Below, piece after piece: positions 21,180 to 32,796 of a DNA stretch of 64,000 nucleotides. The notes under the pieces were generated by a model that was not told the origin of the DNA, searched no databases, and saw nothing but the letters and a program-made list of their open reading frames with translations. Source of the stretch: Orobanche coerulescens (lineage: Eukaryota; Streptophyta; Magnoliopsida; Lamiales; Orobanchaceae). The stretch lies in NCBI GenBank assembly GCA_033398695.1, contig CM065802.1, forward strand, positions 146,182,096-146,246,095, given 5' to 3'. How positions within the stretch are numbered: the first letter of the stretch is position 1; every line of letters begins with the position of its first letter. Made by a program: the position numbers and the translations under genes.

Positions 21180-22540
21180 CGTGCACGATTCAGATCCTTT
21201 TGCAACCAGTTAGTGTCTTGTTCGATTCAGGAGCTACGCATTCTTTTATATCTTTGAACTGTGCTAAACATTTGAACATCTCGTGCTTGTATAATTGTGA
21301 ACCTGTTGTTGTGGGATTACCGAGCGGAGAGAAAATTGTGGGAACACTAGAAGCTAGGGATTTCCCAAAGATTCTATAGAGGGGAGAGATTGGCCATCGA
21401 ATCTTATTGTAGTCGACATCTGCGGTAACGATTTAATTCTCGGAGATGATTGGCTCAACCGTTATGGAGCTGTGTTGAATTACCGAGAGAGAGTCAATTC
21501 CATCATTGCTGATGACGGATCTGAACACTTGTTCCGGGGATGGAGACCGGGAAGCTCGGGGAAAGTGATCAAAGCAATGAAAGCAGTAAAATTACTGAAA
21601 CAGGGATGTCATGGACTTTGGTGTTATGCCATGAGGAAAGAGGAAGGGGTAGAGCTCTCGTCTATTCCAGTTGTGAATGAGTTCTCGATATATTTCCTAA
21701 CGAGCTACTGTGGTTACCTCCACAAAGAGAAGTGGAATTCACCATCGAATTAGAGCCTGGAGCAACCCCTATTTCAGTGGCACCATACCGCATGGCGCCA
21801 ACCGAGATGTATGAACTCAAGAAGCAACCGGAGGAATTGTTACTGAAGGGCTATATTCAACCGAGCATTTCCCTTGGGAGCGCCTGCTCTCTTTGTCCTA
21901 AGAAAGACGGATCCCTCCGACTGTATTGATTACGAGAGCTTAACAAGATGACGATCAAGAATAAGTATCCTATACCTCGGATCGACGACTTGTTTGACCA
22001 ACCGCAAGGGGCGAGGGTATTCTCGAAGATCGACTTGCGATCGATACCACCAACCGAGAATTAAGGAATCGGACATACCGAAATCGCTTTGATCCCAGAC
22101 GGCATTATGAATTTGTAGTGATGCCATTCGGACTTACCAATGCCCTCGCGGTATTCATGCAATTGATGAATCGGGTATTCTTGGAATACTTGGATAAATT
22201 TGTGGTCGCTTTCATTGACATTTTGATATATTCGAGGACGCAGAGGAGCATGCCGATCATTTACGTGTGGTTTTGAGCATCTTGAGAAAGGAACGACTTT
22301 ATGCAAAATTTGCTAAATGCGAGTTCGCTTAAGGAAGTAACCTTCCTTGGGCATGTGATATCACCGATGGAGTTCAGTGGACCCAAGAAAGTCGAGGCAA
22401 TCTTGGGATGGGAAGCTCCTAAGAACGTGAAGGAAGTCCGAAGCTTCTTAGGACTTGGCCGGATACTATCGCCGCTTTGTAGAGGGATTTTCCAAAATTG
22501 CTCGTCCGCTCACCCAAATTTATAAAACTCAAAAGTTCGC
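21180..22540 (+). pseudogene. gypsy-1 protease and reverse transcriptase, broken
   Basis: Protease is marked by LFDSGATHSFIS (about 21212) and ILGDDWLNRYGAVLNY (about 21439), separated by a stop near 21378 and a frame change. Reverse transcriptase pieces are [20 protein letters not shown] (21735), KKDGSLRLY then a stop (21927), and [19 protein letters not shown] (21940). The catalytic box reads FIDILIYS instead of FIDDILIYS (about 22214), an in-frame loss of one catalytic Asp codon. Several breaks sit where relatives have CTG or CAG, e.g. Leu to Pro (CCG) at 22002-22004. As read, it cannot make active enzyme. Confidence 0.85.
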
Positions 22541-22552
22541 GTGGAATGAGAA

Positions 22553-23086
22553 GTGCCAGTGGGTTTTGACGAACTTAAGAAGAGACCGACGACAAGACCT
22601 ATATTAGCGCCGCTGTATGAACCGACGGATTTTTGGTATACTGACGCTTCGAATCAGGGTTTGGGTTGTGTGTTGATGCAAAAGGATAAAGTAATTGCTT
22701 ATGCTTCTCGGAAATTGAAACCGTACGAAGTTAATTATCCGACTCATGATCTGGAGCTAGCAGCTGTAGTCTTTGCCTTGAAAATATGGCGACATTATTT
22801 GTACGGCACTCATTGTCAGATATTTACAGACCATAAGAGCCTCAAGTACATTTTCAGTCAGAAAGAGTTGAACATGAGGCAGAGAAGGTGGCTGGAATTG
22901 ATCAAGGATTACGACTTGGAGATTCTCTATCATCCGGGGAAAGCAAATGTAGTAGCCGATGCTTTGAGTCGTAAACTGCTTTCTCTTCGAGTGTTGAAGC
23001 TCTTACGCCTGCATCAAAGATTCAACGAGAACCGATCCGAAGGGATTGAAGTATGGGCACCAGAATCCAAGGGCGACTTTATGTGA
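22553..23086 (+). pseudogene. gypsy-1 RNase H
   Basis: Open for 177 codons. The four-residue RNase H pattern is present: [10 protein letters not shown] (22637), [18 protein letters not shown] (22749), [11 protein letters not shown] (22825) and [11 protein letters not shown] (22946). RNase H degrades the RNA strand during reverse transcription. The domain itself looks intact, but it is separated from reverse transcriptase by frame changes. Confidence 0.88.
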
Positions 23087-23252
23087 TGGAGTGACTTCAT
23101 CACTAGTCGAGAAGATCAAGTCCAAGCACTTGGACGATTCTCCGATCCTTCGATTATGTGATGAAGTAAAGAAAGGAAAAGCCCGGATTCGTGATACAAG
23201 ATGATGGAGTTCGAGATTTCGTAATCGACTTTGCGTTCCCGAAGATGATGAT

Positions 23253-24518
23253 TTGAGACGGACTATTCGAAAGAAGCTCATAGCGCGCCTATTCTATTCA
23301 CCCGGCAGTAAGATGTATAAGGATCTTAAACAAAACTTCGGTGGGGAATATGAAGAAGGACGAGCAGAGTACGTTGCGAAGTGTTTGACTTGTCACAGGT
23401 CAAAATTGAGCATCCGACACTTAGGGATGTTAAAGCCGCTTCCGATCCCCGAATGGAAGTGGGAGGATATCTCGATGGATTTCATCACCAAGATGCCAAG
23501 GACTAAAACGGAATGAACATGATTTGGGTTATAGTTGATCGACTAACCAAGTCGGCTCATTTCCTAGGGATCAAAGATACTTGGGGACCCGAAAGATTGG
23601 CGCGAGTATTTATTGCGGAGATAGTCGATTGCATGGGACGCCGAAGACCATTATTTCGGATCGAGATGGTCGCTTTCGTGTCGCACTTCTCGGAAAGCGA
23701 TTCATGTGGCTTTAGGGACCGAGCTAAACTTTAGTACTGACTTATCATCCCCAAACGGACGGCCATCCAAAGGACTATTCAGACAAAGAGAGGACATGCT
23801 TAGAGCTTGTGCATTAGATTGGTCGATCGATTGGGAGGTTCACTTGCCCTTGATCGAGTTCACCTATAATAACAGCTTGGCATGCTTCTATTAAGATGGC
23901 CCCATTTGAAGCTTTATACGGAAGAAGATGCCGATCGCCTGTGGCCGGGATGATTCTTCGGATTTGATCGGGACGGAACCGGAATTGATTATTCAGACTC
24001 AAGAGAAGATAGCCTTGATTCGAGAGAGACTGTTGACTGCCCAGAGTCGACAGAAGTCTTATGCAGATGTACGTCGTCGCCCTCTAGAGTTCGACGTTGG
24101 GGACCACGTACTATTGAAGGTGTCTCCTACACGAGGGATTTTCGGTTTTGGGAGAAGAGGCAAGCTTAGTCCAAGATATATCGGACCATTTGAGATCCTA
24201 GAGAGAGTTGGGGATTTAGCATACAGATTGGCCTTACCGCCATCGCTGAGTCTTGTTCACAGTGTATTTCACGTATCCCAACTACGGAAGTATATACCGG
24301 ACCCCAGTCACGTCATTGATTTCGACGAGATCGAGATAGCTAATGATGGCACCTTCGAAGAGAGACCAATCAAGATACTTGAGAGCCGGATCAAACAATT
24401 AAGGAGTAAACCGATACATTTGGTTAAAGTACAATGGTCACGACATGGAGTCGAAGAGGCCACTTGGGAAACGGAGGACGGTATGAAGGCTAAATATCCG
24501 GAGTTGTTTTCATCCTAA
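23253..24518 (+). pseudogene. gypsy-1 integrase with chromodomain-like tail
   Basis: CLTCHRSK (about 23384) is part of the zinc domain; ISMDFITKMP (23470) holds the first catalytic Asp. Frame changes follow near 23510, 23650 and 23740; the HPQTDG region is mutated (HPQTDGHPK). The last 196 codons are open: the GPFEIL and FHVSQLRKYI barrel region, then VKVQWSRHGVEEATWETEDG to the stop. This C-terminus is the chromodomain-like module of Tekay/Del chromoviruses, thought to steer integration to heterochromatin. Confidence 0.88.
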
Positions 24519-24538
24519 GTTTCGGGACGAAACTTCTT

Positions 24539-24553
24539 TTTAGGGAGGAAGGA
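24539..24553 (+). other. Polypurine tract of gypsy-1
   Basis: TTTAGGGAGGAAGGA lies directly before the 3' LTR, preceded by TTTCGGGACGAAACTTC, a block also found before the 3' LTR of gypsy-2. Confidence 0.8.
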
Positions 24554-26884
24554 TGTAATACCCGAGATTTCTGTTATGTAATTGGAACTTGCGATATTGT
24601 AATGATTGTACTTTTGTCTGAATACTATTCTCCGTATTTCATATTCCGATATCGCCGAGCATATAATTTCGTGTATGTGATTTAAAAGGATGAAATTCTA
24701 TGCATGTAGCGCACGCTACAGGCTAAGGGTAGCGTACGCTAACATGGTTTTATAGCGCACGCTACCGAGTGTAAGTAGCGCACGCTATGCGTGGTCAGAC
24801 TGATTGAGACGGTAGGTGAGATCTGGCCGGGGGACCCCTGTCGGATCGTGTCGGATGTACCTGGACGGCTTTCGGGAAAAGCCGGGTCAACGCCTTAGCG
24901 CACGCTACAGGAATATGCGTAGCGTACGCTAAGTGCCGAGTACAGTTTAGACTGTGAGCCGTTAGCGCACGCTACGAACAGGGTGTAGCGCACGCTAATA
25001 GCCATTTATTATAAATAGGACAGCATCCTATTCGTGATTTCAGTCCTTTCTTCCCACATAACCCGAACTCTTGCACTTGAAACATAACTCCATTCGTCCT
25101 AAACACTCCATATCAACCTCCTAGTTCGAGATTGAAGATCATATACCATTGGAGATCGGTGTTCAAGCCGTGGGTGTTGGATTGCTTCATTTTCATCCGT
25201 GTTCTTCACTACTTTGAGGTAGGTAATTCTTCACCGATGATTAGTAAGGTTCCTAAGGAAGTTTTAATCATGTTTGGATAGCAAGTATCTCGTTTTTATC
25301 GGTCATCACATGTTAGAAGGATACTTTTGACGTATCGGTACTAGATGTCGAACGAACCTTTGAACCATCTTATTATAAGGACTCCTAAGCATGTTTAAAT
25401 CGATTTATGATCGAGTAATCGGATATTACCCAGTTGATACGTTGTATACGTTGGAATCATGTGTTTTGGAACGTAAGATGATGGAACTTAGATTATTTCT
25501 TGAAGATCGTAGAGGAATTGTGATATCGAGATAACTATCCGTATATTGGTATTTCATAATCATAAATCTTCCAGAAACCTTATTAGCATGATATGCCCGA
25601 GGATAACTTGTAATATCACCATAGATTCATGAGTTCTTCATCATTCAACCCGGTTTGCGATTCTCGCCATGCAAAAGTAGCGCACGCTAACATGTGTGAG
25701 TTAACGTGCGCTATCGAGGTTCGGGCGACAAAACGGACGTAACGCACGTTATGAGACAATGAGTCGATCGCCGATCGTGGCTAGCGACGCTAGTCTTATA
25801 CGATAGCGTACGCTAACAGTTCAGCTTAGCGCACGTTACGTATAGTACGTAGCGCGCGCTAAGCAATCCAGGCAGCTTGTTTAAGTTTGAACTTTTCGGC
25901 CGTAGGTCGAATTGTTAGGCCATTGTTCGACTCGAGATGATTTTTATATCGTTCCTTTTGTTAAGGTTCAAGCTTGTTACGTTGATCGGAGGGGGCGGCC
26001 TTCGAGTGCGTCGAGAGCATTGAAGTATATCGTTCTTGCCATCTACGAGGCAAGTATCGTGATATGTTAATATCAGTATTTTTGGAGTATGCGTATGATT
26101 ATGCATGTTGTTGAACATGATAGTTACTTCGTTGATTTGTCATGATATTCGTTATATAGTGTTTACATGTTCATGATGATGAACATAATGATTTGGCATA
26201 AGTGTATGCATGAGTTGTGTTTGTATACGTTGTGCGATCTATGCTGAGGGCGCTGGATCGAATGTCCACCTCGTGTTGATCCGACGGGATCATCTTGGGA
26301 TCTAGGCTGAGGGCGCTGGATCATTAGACGGGTTATTTCCACCTCGTGTTGGTCCGACGGGATCATCTTGGGATCTATGCTGAGGGCGCTGGATCATTGG
26401 AATACCCATGCTGTATAATGAAATCTTGTGGATTTGCATTGTCGGATTCCGGTAGCGGAAGTCCGTGTGGTGTATCTTGTTATGTATTACTGATGCATAT
26501 TCGAATTGTTTAACATGATACTTGTACTAGCATCGTTTTGCTAACCCCTTCGGGGGTGGACATTGTTTTGATGTTCAGGTAGCCGAGGAGCGGGGAGGCA
26601 CCATGCAAGACGGGGACGATGAGATGGCTCAGTGATGTGGTTGTTGTTATTGTTGTCGAGAGTTGTTTTTCTTGTTTCGTTCAGTACTCGAGTACGTCTG
26701 TTTTGATAATGTCCTTTCGATATGGTTGTATAAATTAACTCTTTGATCGGTTGAATCAAATATGTCTTTAAACTTCAGATGTACGATTGGTTTATATTTA
26801 CACACTTCTTAAAATTAGCCTTGTAAATCCTTACCTAAAGGGTTTACGGCGCTGTAATTATTCCGAATATCTCGGGGTGTTACA
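24554..26884 (+). repeat. gypsy-1 3' LTR
   Basis: 2331 bp, ending TTACA. Nearly identical to the 5' LTR over long stretches. Differences cluster in the GC-rich array regions (24797-24960, 25650-25800, 26590-26620) at CAG/CTG-containing words and small indels. Array, TATA (25010-25017), candidate intron (25219-26578) and hairpin (26544-26557) are all conserved. Confidence 0.93.
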
Positions 26885-27392
26885 GTATATAATAACAAGG
26901 ATTTTCGGGCATAGGAATTTGTGAGTCGAGCTTTCTGCATTTCATCCAGTTCAAGCTACATACATCAGGTGAGAATTTTGCGCTATCACTTTAATTACTT
27001 TCATTGAACTGTGTAGGTACTAACTGTAATATCAGTTCATGTTATGCATGCTAGATTCATGTTATACGTGACAAACAGTTGATCACAAAATATATACAAT
27101 GTTATGCATGCTCAATTCATGTTATACATGTCAGCTTCAGATTCAATTATTACATCATTCTTATTATTCCATGCCTCAATGAGATTCTATATTATTCATA
27201 TGAGCTGAAGGAAGCTCACCCCACCTTATTTTGTAAACCTCAGGTTAATTGGAATGACGGTGGACGAATTGTGAGGCTACAAGGCATATGATGAAGTTTT
27301 TTTTTCTTATTTTAGATTTTAAATTCAAGTATTGGGGAAACAATTTTGTTGACATATATTCGTGTAATGCTCCACACTACATTATCAATCGA
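26885..27392. other. Sequence between gypsy-1 and the acidic ORF
   Basis: Starts with the GTATA target copy. Contains imperfect repeats of TTCATGTTATGCATGCT (27030-27130) and a block GGAAGCTCACCCCACC like those found in plant gypsy LTRs. Possibly the right part of LTR-E. No gene is seen. Confidence 0.4.
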
Positions 27393-27821
27393 ATGGCCAA
27401 ATGGCAAGAATCAAGGAAGCGAGGTTCCCCATCAGAACAAGTTAATGATTTGATTAAAAAGTTCCCTAGTAATTGGAGCCGTTTCACCATCGATCTATGG
27501 TTTGAGTCCCTAAGGAGGAACCTAGAAGCGAGGCAGCATGTGGACCATTTTCAGTATGTAGACAATAAGGTGCTGGACCTGTTCGTAAAAGGCGAGATTC
27601 CCGACGACGGGCAGAGCTCGAGCTCAGGGAACGAAATTGAAGAGGATCCCGAGGAAGACCCCGAAGAAGATCCCGAGGAGAGCTCCAAGGAAGACCTCGC
27701 GGAAAACATGAAGGATGTCGTAATGCCGGACATCGAGTCCGACGATGATGTTGTTTCATGGATTAAGCTGCAACCCCCTGTTTCTATTGTAGAGATTATC
27801 AGCAGTGATGATGAGGAGTAG
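27393..27821 (+). CDS. Acidic protein of unknown function with C-terminal SUMO-interaction-like motif
   Basis: ATG 27393 opens 142 codons (the frame extends upstream to 27288). The N-terminal half is mildly basic with Trp residues (MAKWQESRKRG, KKFPSNWSRF, DLWFESLRRNLEARQ). A Ser/Glu/Asp-rich tail then carries three to four near-exact repeats of EEDPEEDP (27637-27680). The end reads SIVEIISSDDEE: a hydrophobic VEII core followed by Ser and acids is the textbook form of a SUMO-interacting motif. A gag fragment follows at 28052, so it may be an extra ORF upstream of gag in a decayed gypsy element. Family not recognised. It is intact, unlike its neighbours. Confidence 0.5.
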   Translation: MAKWQESRKRGSPSEQVNDLIKKFPSNWSRFTIDLWFESLRRNLEARQHVDHFQYVDNKVLDLFVKGEIPDDGQSSSSGNEIEEDPEEDPEEDPEESSKEDLAENMKDVVMPDIESDDDVVSWIKLQPPVSIVEIISSDDEE

Positions 27822-28051
27822 CCGTAGGCTTAGTTCACTTTTGTTATATAACTATTACGTTAAGAAATTCGGTTGATGTTCTAATTCCATTTAAAAAAAA
27901 CATATTATATATAATGAATCTCAGTTATTGCTATCGCATGCTGTCATTTTTTTTGTGTTGTGACTATTATATGCACATTATCGGTATCTTCCTATTCTTT
28001 ATTTCTTGCACTGCATCGACTGATGGGTTTTTATAACTCGTTGGCCAACTC

Positions 28052-28384
28052 ATGGCTAACCATGGTAACCGCAACGCTCAGCCTACTCAAGAGCAGCTTT
28101 TGGATGGACTAGCCACGTTGCTTCAAGGCGCGACCATTTTGCCACCTAACACTCCCGAGCAAGTTCAAGCTCAAGTCATCAACTAGTTCATTCAGTTCAA
28201 GCCTCTCGTTTATCTTGTTCTTCAGGGACTAACAACCATAGAAGAATGGTTGTTGAACCTAGATAGCATCTTCGGTTACATGGCATACATATGGCCGGTC
28301 CTGAGGTTCCGAATGCCCATGGCGAAAGGCTAGAAAAATATTCCTTTATTACGCGAATGAAATTTTTGAAAGGGGTATGGAACC
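28052..28384 (+). pseudogene. Gypsy gag N-terminal fragment cut by LTR-C
   Basis: ATG 28052 (MANHGNRNAQPTQEQLLDGL). A short gag-like stretch follows, FKPLVYLVL, TIEEWLLNLDSIFGYM; the EEWL-NLDSIF pattern is typical of plant gypsy gag N-termini. In-frame stops occur at about 28184 (TAG) and 28333. The sequence ends where LTR-C begins. Confidence 0.6.
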
Positions 28385-28672
28385 TGTAATACCCGCGATT
28401 TTCGTTCCGGTTATTTTGAATTTTTTTTATTTGGATGCTTCCCGGTTGCCGAGCGCTGATATTATTTTCTCAACAACTAATTTTGGTGTTTATGGCTGTA
28501 TGTGGTGGTTTGTTATCCATTGTTTTCATTTCGGATCGATGATGTTGTCCTCGAGCATTTTGTCGTGTTCGTTCCGTGCGATTTCGGAAAAATCAAGTCG
28601 TCGAGTCATGGCGGCAGGGCACTGGACGGAAGGGTGCGAGCACTGGCCGGACAGGTGCGGTAGGAAGCGGCA

Positions 28673-28994
28673 TAGCGCACGCTACTGCCGGAAGGCAGCA
28701 CACGCTATGACCGGAAGACTGCGCACGCTACGGCAGGAAGGATGTGCACGCTAGTCGGCCGAGGCAGCAGGGGCAGAGAGGTTTCTGGACTTCGGGCGGA
28801 TAGCAGGTAGCGCACGCTACTGTCGGTCACTGCACGCGCTAATCGGCAGTCGTAGCACACGCTACCCGGTCGGCTAGCGTACGCTACCAGGCCGATAGCG
28901 CATATGACTAGCGCATGATGGCGGGCCCTGGCCTAATGTTCTCGACCATGACCGCCCGTTAGCGCGCGCTAGCTCTGAAGCTTAGCGCACGCTA
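28673..28994 (+). repeat. GC-flavour palindrome array of LTR-C
   Basis: About 12 copies, several decayed by single changes (CAGCACACGCTA, TAGCACACGCTA, TGCGCACGCTA), ending at 28994. TATATATATATATA (29006-29019) follows within 12 bp. Confidence 0.9.
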
Positions 28995-29005
28995 GTCTGC
29001 ACCAG

Positions 29006-29019
29006 TATATATATATATA
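29006..29019 (+). promoter_or_regulatory. TATA region of LTR-C
   Basis: (TA)7 takes the place of the TATAAAT box of related LTRs, followed by GAGCAGTCCAG as in gypsy-2 (GAGCAGTCG). Confidence 0.6.
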
Positions 29020-29183
29020 GAGCAGTCCAGTTTCAGTCATTTTTTCCCATTTCTCTTTCTCCCTTCTGCGGCTGGAGCCTTGGCGAACTTGAAGGAATGG
29101 TGTTTAACAATTAATCCATGAAGTTCCTGAGCCTATATCATCGATTGATCGTCCCCTAACATCCTTCGATCCAGCGAATCAAG

Positions 29184-30876
29184 GTTAGTTTTCCTAAAAT
29201 CTTAATTTTCGGAAATTTGGGTATCTTGATAGATTTCATCCGTTCGAGACGTATTAACTCATATTCTTAATGGATAATCATAAATTGATTATATTTTGTT
29301 GTTTCCATTATTATTCCATGGTTTTATTGCCTTCGATTTGTCGTTTTGTCGAACTCCAAATTTATACATACAAGGTGTTCGACATAAGTTCTTAGAGGGA
29401 GGTTTCAGGTGTCTATGATTATTCTTCCTCATACGATCGTTTATTATTGACGATATAATGTTAGGGTCAGGTTCCTTGCGAAGAACCTGAGTTGGAACTC
29501 TTCCATTCTTCGTTTCCCGATCGATCGTGTTATTGTTGTTTCCGCCTGAAGTATTGTGGGTGTTCGAGGTTTCCCGATTGAGCCGTGTTTGTCGGAGTAT
29601 CCGATGTCAATTATCGAGGGAAATATCTTGCCTATACACTTCATGTTTCGTATTCGTAATAGTTGGTAATTGACTATGTGTGCGATTGAAATGTTTTAAT
29701 GAACCTACGCAAGAATCGATATACTCTCGATAAAAGCTTTCACAAAGATCTATTTGTGTGTTTGTGAGTGAATGTGATCCAAGAATATGTATTAGTGTTG
29801 TGCATTGGTATGCCTTGGTTGCGTATGGTACCGCTGTGTGTGATTATACCGTTAGTGGACTTAAAGATTATGTCTTTTGGAAAGAGGTGTGTGTGTGTGG
29901 TTATGTGTGTTTATTGATGAGTATGGTATGTTATATAATATTGGTTGTGAGTATGTGTCAGGATATAGTGGCCATTCCTAGCAAGTACCTTGATTTACAT
30001 TTGATGTACTCCGGGGGAATATGTTTTTGGTGATTGTGATTTGTGCCATGTGATTAATGAGTGTGTGCGAGCCGAGTAAAACCAGCGAGGGTCCCCTGGG
30101 ATCCGTTAGACTGTGAGTATCTACGGATCACTCGGTTGGGCTATACACCAGGGAGGGCCTGACGAGGTGTCCCTGGGGTGTGTATCTTGCTAGAAAGGTA
30201 CAGGGCCAGTATAGCTCGGGAGGTTGTTTTGTGATGATGACTATGACATGTTGTTGTTTTCGATAATTGTGATATGTCCAGAATATCACAACGCTTTCAT
30301 TCTCAGTGTGAGATATGTCATATGTAAGGTCTTGGTATTTGGCTAGAATGTCACCAATATAGATCATATATGATTCGTTACTTGGTTGAGATATTTTTGA
30401 CATAAGGATGCGGGCCTTGTGATTGTTTCCGTGCATTGTGGTTTGGTTGTGTATCGAGTTTGACCATTGGGTTATTCACTCGAGTATGTGATGTGGATGA
30501 TTGGGTCGTAGACCCCGTGTTTTGTGACCGTATTTGCATTCTTGAAAAACAATTCTTTGGCCCGTGTCCCTTTGTGGTTTTTGATAAGTTGAGGATTCAT
30601 TAGTCCAAAATGTCTTTCTAAAACTCCCGAGACTTTTTAAATGCTTTTCAAAGTGTCTGTATGTCTCATTCCATCTTTTTACGGTTTGAACTATTTTATC
30701 CAATGAAATATCTCGGGAAGTCTTCGTTGGGTTGAATTGTGGAATTAATCAAGTTATTACATTCTTCGAGTATATTGTGTATAGCTAGTATTTGCACTTT
30801 ATACTTGCACTAGCAAAACAGTGGAGTTTTGCTAACCCCCGAGTATTCGGGGGGTGGATGTCTGTATTGCGTCTAG
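29184..30876 (+). other. Candidate intron inside LTR-C
   Basis: Donor TCAAG|GTTAGTT lies about 170 bp after the TATA region. TTGCTAAC is followed by the hairpin ACCCCC...GGGGGGT (30835-30855) and acceptor GCGTCTAG (30876) or TTGCAG (30886). Same arrangement as gypsy-1 and gypsy-2. Confidence 0.45.
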
Positions 30877-30970
30877 GTACTTGCAGGTTGCTGGGGAGCG
30901 AATCACAAGATCGGTACGAAGGATTATGGAAGACAACGATACTAATCACATGAAGACAAGTGTTGAGTAT

Positions 30971-31800
30971 TGTAGCGACCACTTTTCAAAATGTCTTTTT
31001 AAAATAATTTTAAGGGAGATTAAATATCCCAAAAAAATAATTGAATAATTGCAGCGGAATTGAAATAAGGTCATTCATTTCGCAAGTAAATAAAAATAAA
31101 TTCTCAACATTCAAACATCCATAATATTCAACATGACATTGAAGCCAAAGTTAAAACTTTAAATAAACGAAATAGCTGAAAAAACAGATAACTATTATTA
31201 TCACGCCACACCTTTGCCCGCCACGCCAGACTCCTCAACCTGAAAAGTTTAAATAATGGGGTGAGCTTTCAACTCGCTCTGTGAGGAGGGAACGCTTTGT
31301 TAAATTTAAGTACATACATGTTGTCAAGTAGATATGACATGCCTGAACCTGGTGATTGCCCGAGGGCCATTAATATGCGAACTTTGTGCATACTGCCTAC
31401 TACTCATTGGATGCTACAACGTAAATAATATGCAAACTTTGAGTACATTATGCATACTACTCATTGGAGGCTACAACATAAATAATATGCAAACTTTAAG
31501 CACATTATGCCTACTACTTATTGGAGGCTACAACGTAATTAATATGCAAACTTTGAGCATATAAATATTTGGCAAGAAACAAGCATATATACAAGTAACA
31601 TCATGCATTAAATAAAACAAGCATAAAGTTCCCACCTCGAAATACGATGATGATCCTTGAAAATTTGAGATGCGAATGCAGTTCAAGTCCTAGGCTCTAA
31701 GTCCTCGTCTCTTAAAATAACATTTAAATTTTAATATTAATATAGCTCCCAAAATAAACTAATATAAATTATTGAATTTATAATTGAGTAAAAGGGACCT
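30971..31800 (-). mobile_element. Possible gypsy LTR end in minus orientation
   Basis: TGTAGCGACC at 30971 marks an abrupt change of sequence. ATTGCAGCGGAA and AATGGGGTGAGCTTTCAACTC resemble blocks of plant gypsy LTRs read backwards. The other end and target duplications are not found. It contains the 57-bp tandem repeat. Confidence 0.35.
31372..31562. repeat. 57-bp tandem repeat, about 3.3 copies
   Basis: Anchor word TGCAAACTTT occurs at 31431, 31488 and 31545 (57 bp apart), plus a diverged TGCGAACTTT at 31376. Each unit holds CTACTACTCATTGGAGGCTA. The period is a multiple of three, so a frame stays open by chance; coding is unlikely. Confidence 0.9.
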
Positions 31801-31810
31801 GATTTAAATA

Positions 31811-32296
31811 TTGGGAACTGCAACACAACCTACAAGTGCTATACCCATCGTTTATCATGAAGAATCCCCTCCCGATCCTACCCATTCCCCAAGAAATGAA
31901 GACAGCAAAAATCATCTAAGATCTCTTGCCGGGCAAACCATATTCATAGAGCATGCTGTCAAAGCACTAATACAAAGTAGGCAAGAAACTCGACTCGATG
32001 CATGGCACCAAATGCGATCTGCCATGTATTTTCTTGTTCAAAGAGCATCAAGAACTTGTACTTAATAAGGAATAGGAAAAGGCAACAGTTGCAGAATCCA
32101 CTACTGCTGCTGCCCTTCAGACTACTCAAGAAAGGCTAGTAGGACACGTCCACAAAATCAATGATCTCAATACCATGGTCACTAGCCATATGGACTTGGT
32201 AAAAGGGCTACAAGATAAGAAATATAAGTCAATGTACATCCTTCGGGACACCCAATTCAAAGTCACCAATCTTGACAAAGCCAAAAAAGAGGACTA
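31811..32296 (+). pseudogene. Broken ORF with coiled-coil-like segment, unknown family
   Basis: Reads EESPPDPTHSPRNEDSKNHL (31862), then VKALIQSRQETRLDAW; a frame change near 32030 leads to EKATVAESTTAAALQTTQER (32076) and a heptad-like run (HVHKINDLNTMVTSHMDLV) before TAG near 32294. A Pro-rich start and coiled-coil-like end recall the broken ORF at 14980-15753; whether they are relatives cannot be settled by eye. Confidence 0.35.
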
Positions 32297-32796
32297 GTCC
32301 AGGGATGCTGCAAAGTGATGGAGGATCGAGAAAGGGAGAGAGATGGAGGTAAGGATATAGTAGCTCAAGCCATTGGCCGCCTGGCGGGGCCAAGCATTGG
32401 CCAAGGAGCTAAAAGATAGAAGGTTGCAGGGTCAAGACCTAAACCCAACAATCCCAAGTCCCTATGGAAGATCAATGTGCAAAATCCAGTTGAGATTCTT
32501 TTCTGCCCATAGACAGACAGCTGACAACAGACGAGATAAAGGCCTGGATGAGAAACGAGTTAAATAGATACTTATGTCTACTCATTTGGGAATTGGCCAT
32601 GTTTAATTACTGCAAAATGAGGGAGGCTTCCGGCAACAAATTCTCAAGGCTGCTGGATGAAGGGAAACTTTCCTTGGAAATCTAAATAAAGGGAAGATAC
32701 ATGAAAGGCGAGCAACTGACCCATCCGGATGATTGGATCCGTAGCTATGACAAAACTCCTCAAGAGAAATTTTTTACATGAATAGAGGCCAAGATA
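32297..32796. other. Unassigned stretch before copia-3
   Basis: Only short frames with many stops. Purine-rich and probably part of the same decayed element as the broken ORF on the left. No recognisable motif. Confidence 0.4.

Larger units (their letters stand above)
17357..26884 (+). mobile_element. gypsy-1: Ty3-gypsy Tekay/Del-like element with both LTRs and TSD
   Basis: Paired LTRs (17357-19699 and 24554-26884) start TGTAATACCCGAG. GTATA flanks the element at 17352-17356 and 26885-26889. Internal order is primer site, gag with two zinc knuckles, protease, reverse transcriptase, RNase H, integrase, chromodomain-like tail and polypurine tract, i.e. the Ty3-gypsy chromovirus order. LTRs are nearly identical over long stretches, so insertion is recent. 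Pol nevertheless has many small indels, especially at CAG/CTG words, some of which may be sequence errors. It sits inside LTR-E. Confidence 0.93.
28385..30970 (+). mobile_element. Truncated gypsy LTR (LTR-C)
   Basis: Starts TGTAATACCCGCG. Its layout and several blocks match the gypsy-2 LTR: GTTCCGTGCG near 28575, CCAGCGAATCAAGGTTAG near 29172, and CTAACCCCCGAGT near 30833. The GC-flavour palindrome array lies at 28673-28994. The last 300 or so bp expected from gypsy-2 are missing; the sequence switches at 30971 to a different LTR-like start (TGTAGCGACC). No target duplication can be confirmed (left flank GAACC). Confidence 0.8.

Noticed and set aside
17351..26890. Possibility that gypsy-1 is two solo LTRs from separate insertions
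   Set aside because: The same GTATA lies at both outer edges, the internal order is complete, and both LTRs are nearly identical.
28377..28754. A 125-codon plus-strand frame at the start of LTR-C
   Set aside because: It runs through the LTR start and the palindrome array; Cys/Arg/His-rich translation is a composition effect.
29758..30033. 91-codon plus-strand frame in LTR-C
   Set aside because: GT-rich sequence inside the candidate intron, no homologous frame in gypsy-2 LTRs.
31334..31564. 76-codon frame with a 19-residue repeat (LLIGGYN, MQTLSTL)
   Set aside because: Product of the 57-bp tandem repeat whose period is divisible by three; no other coding sign.
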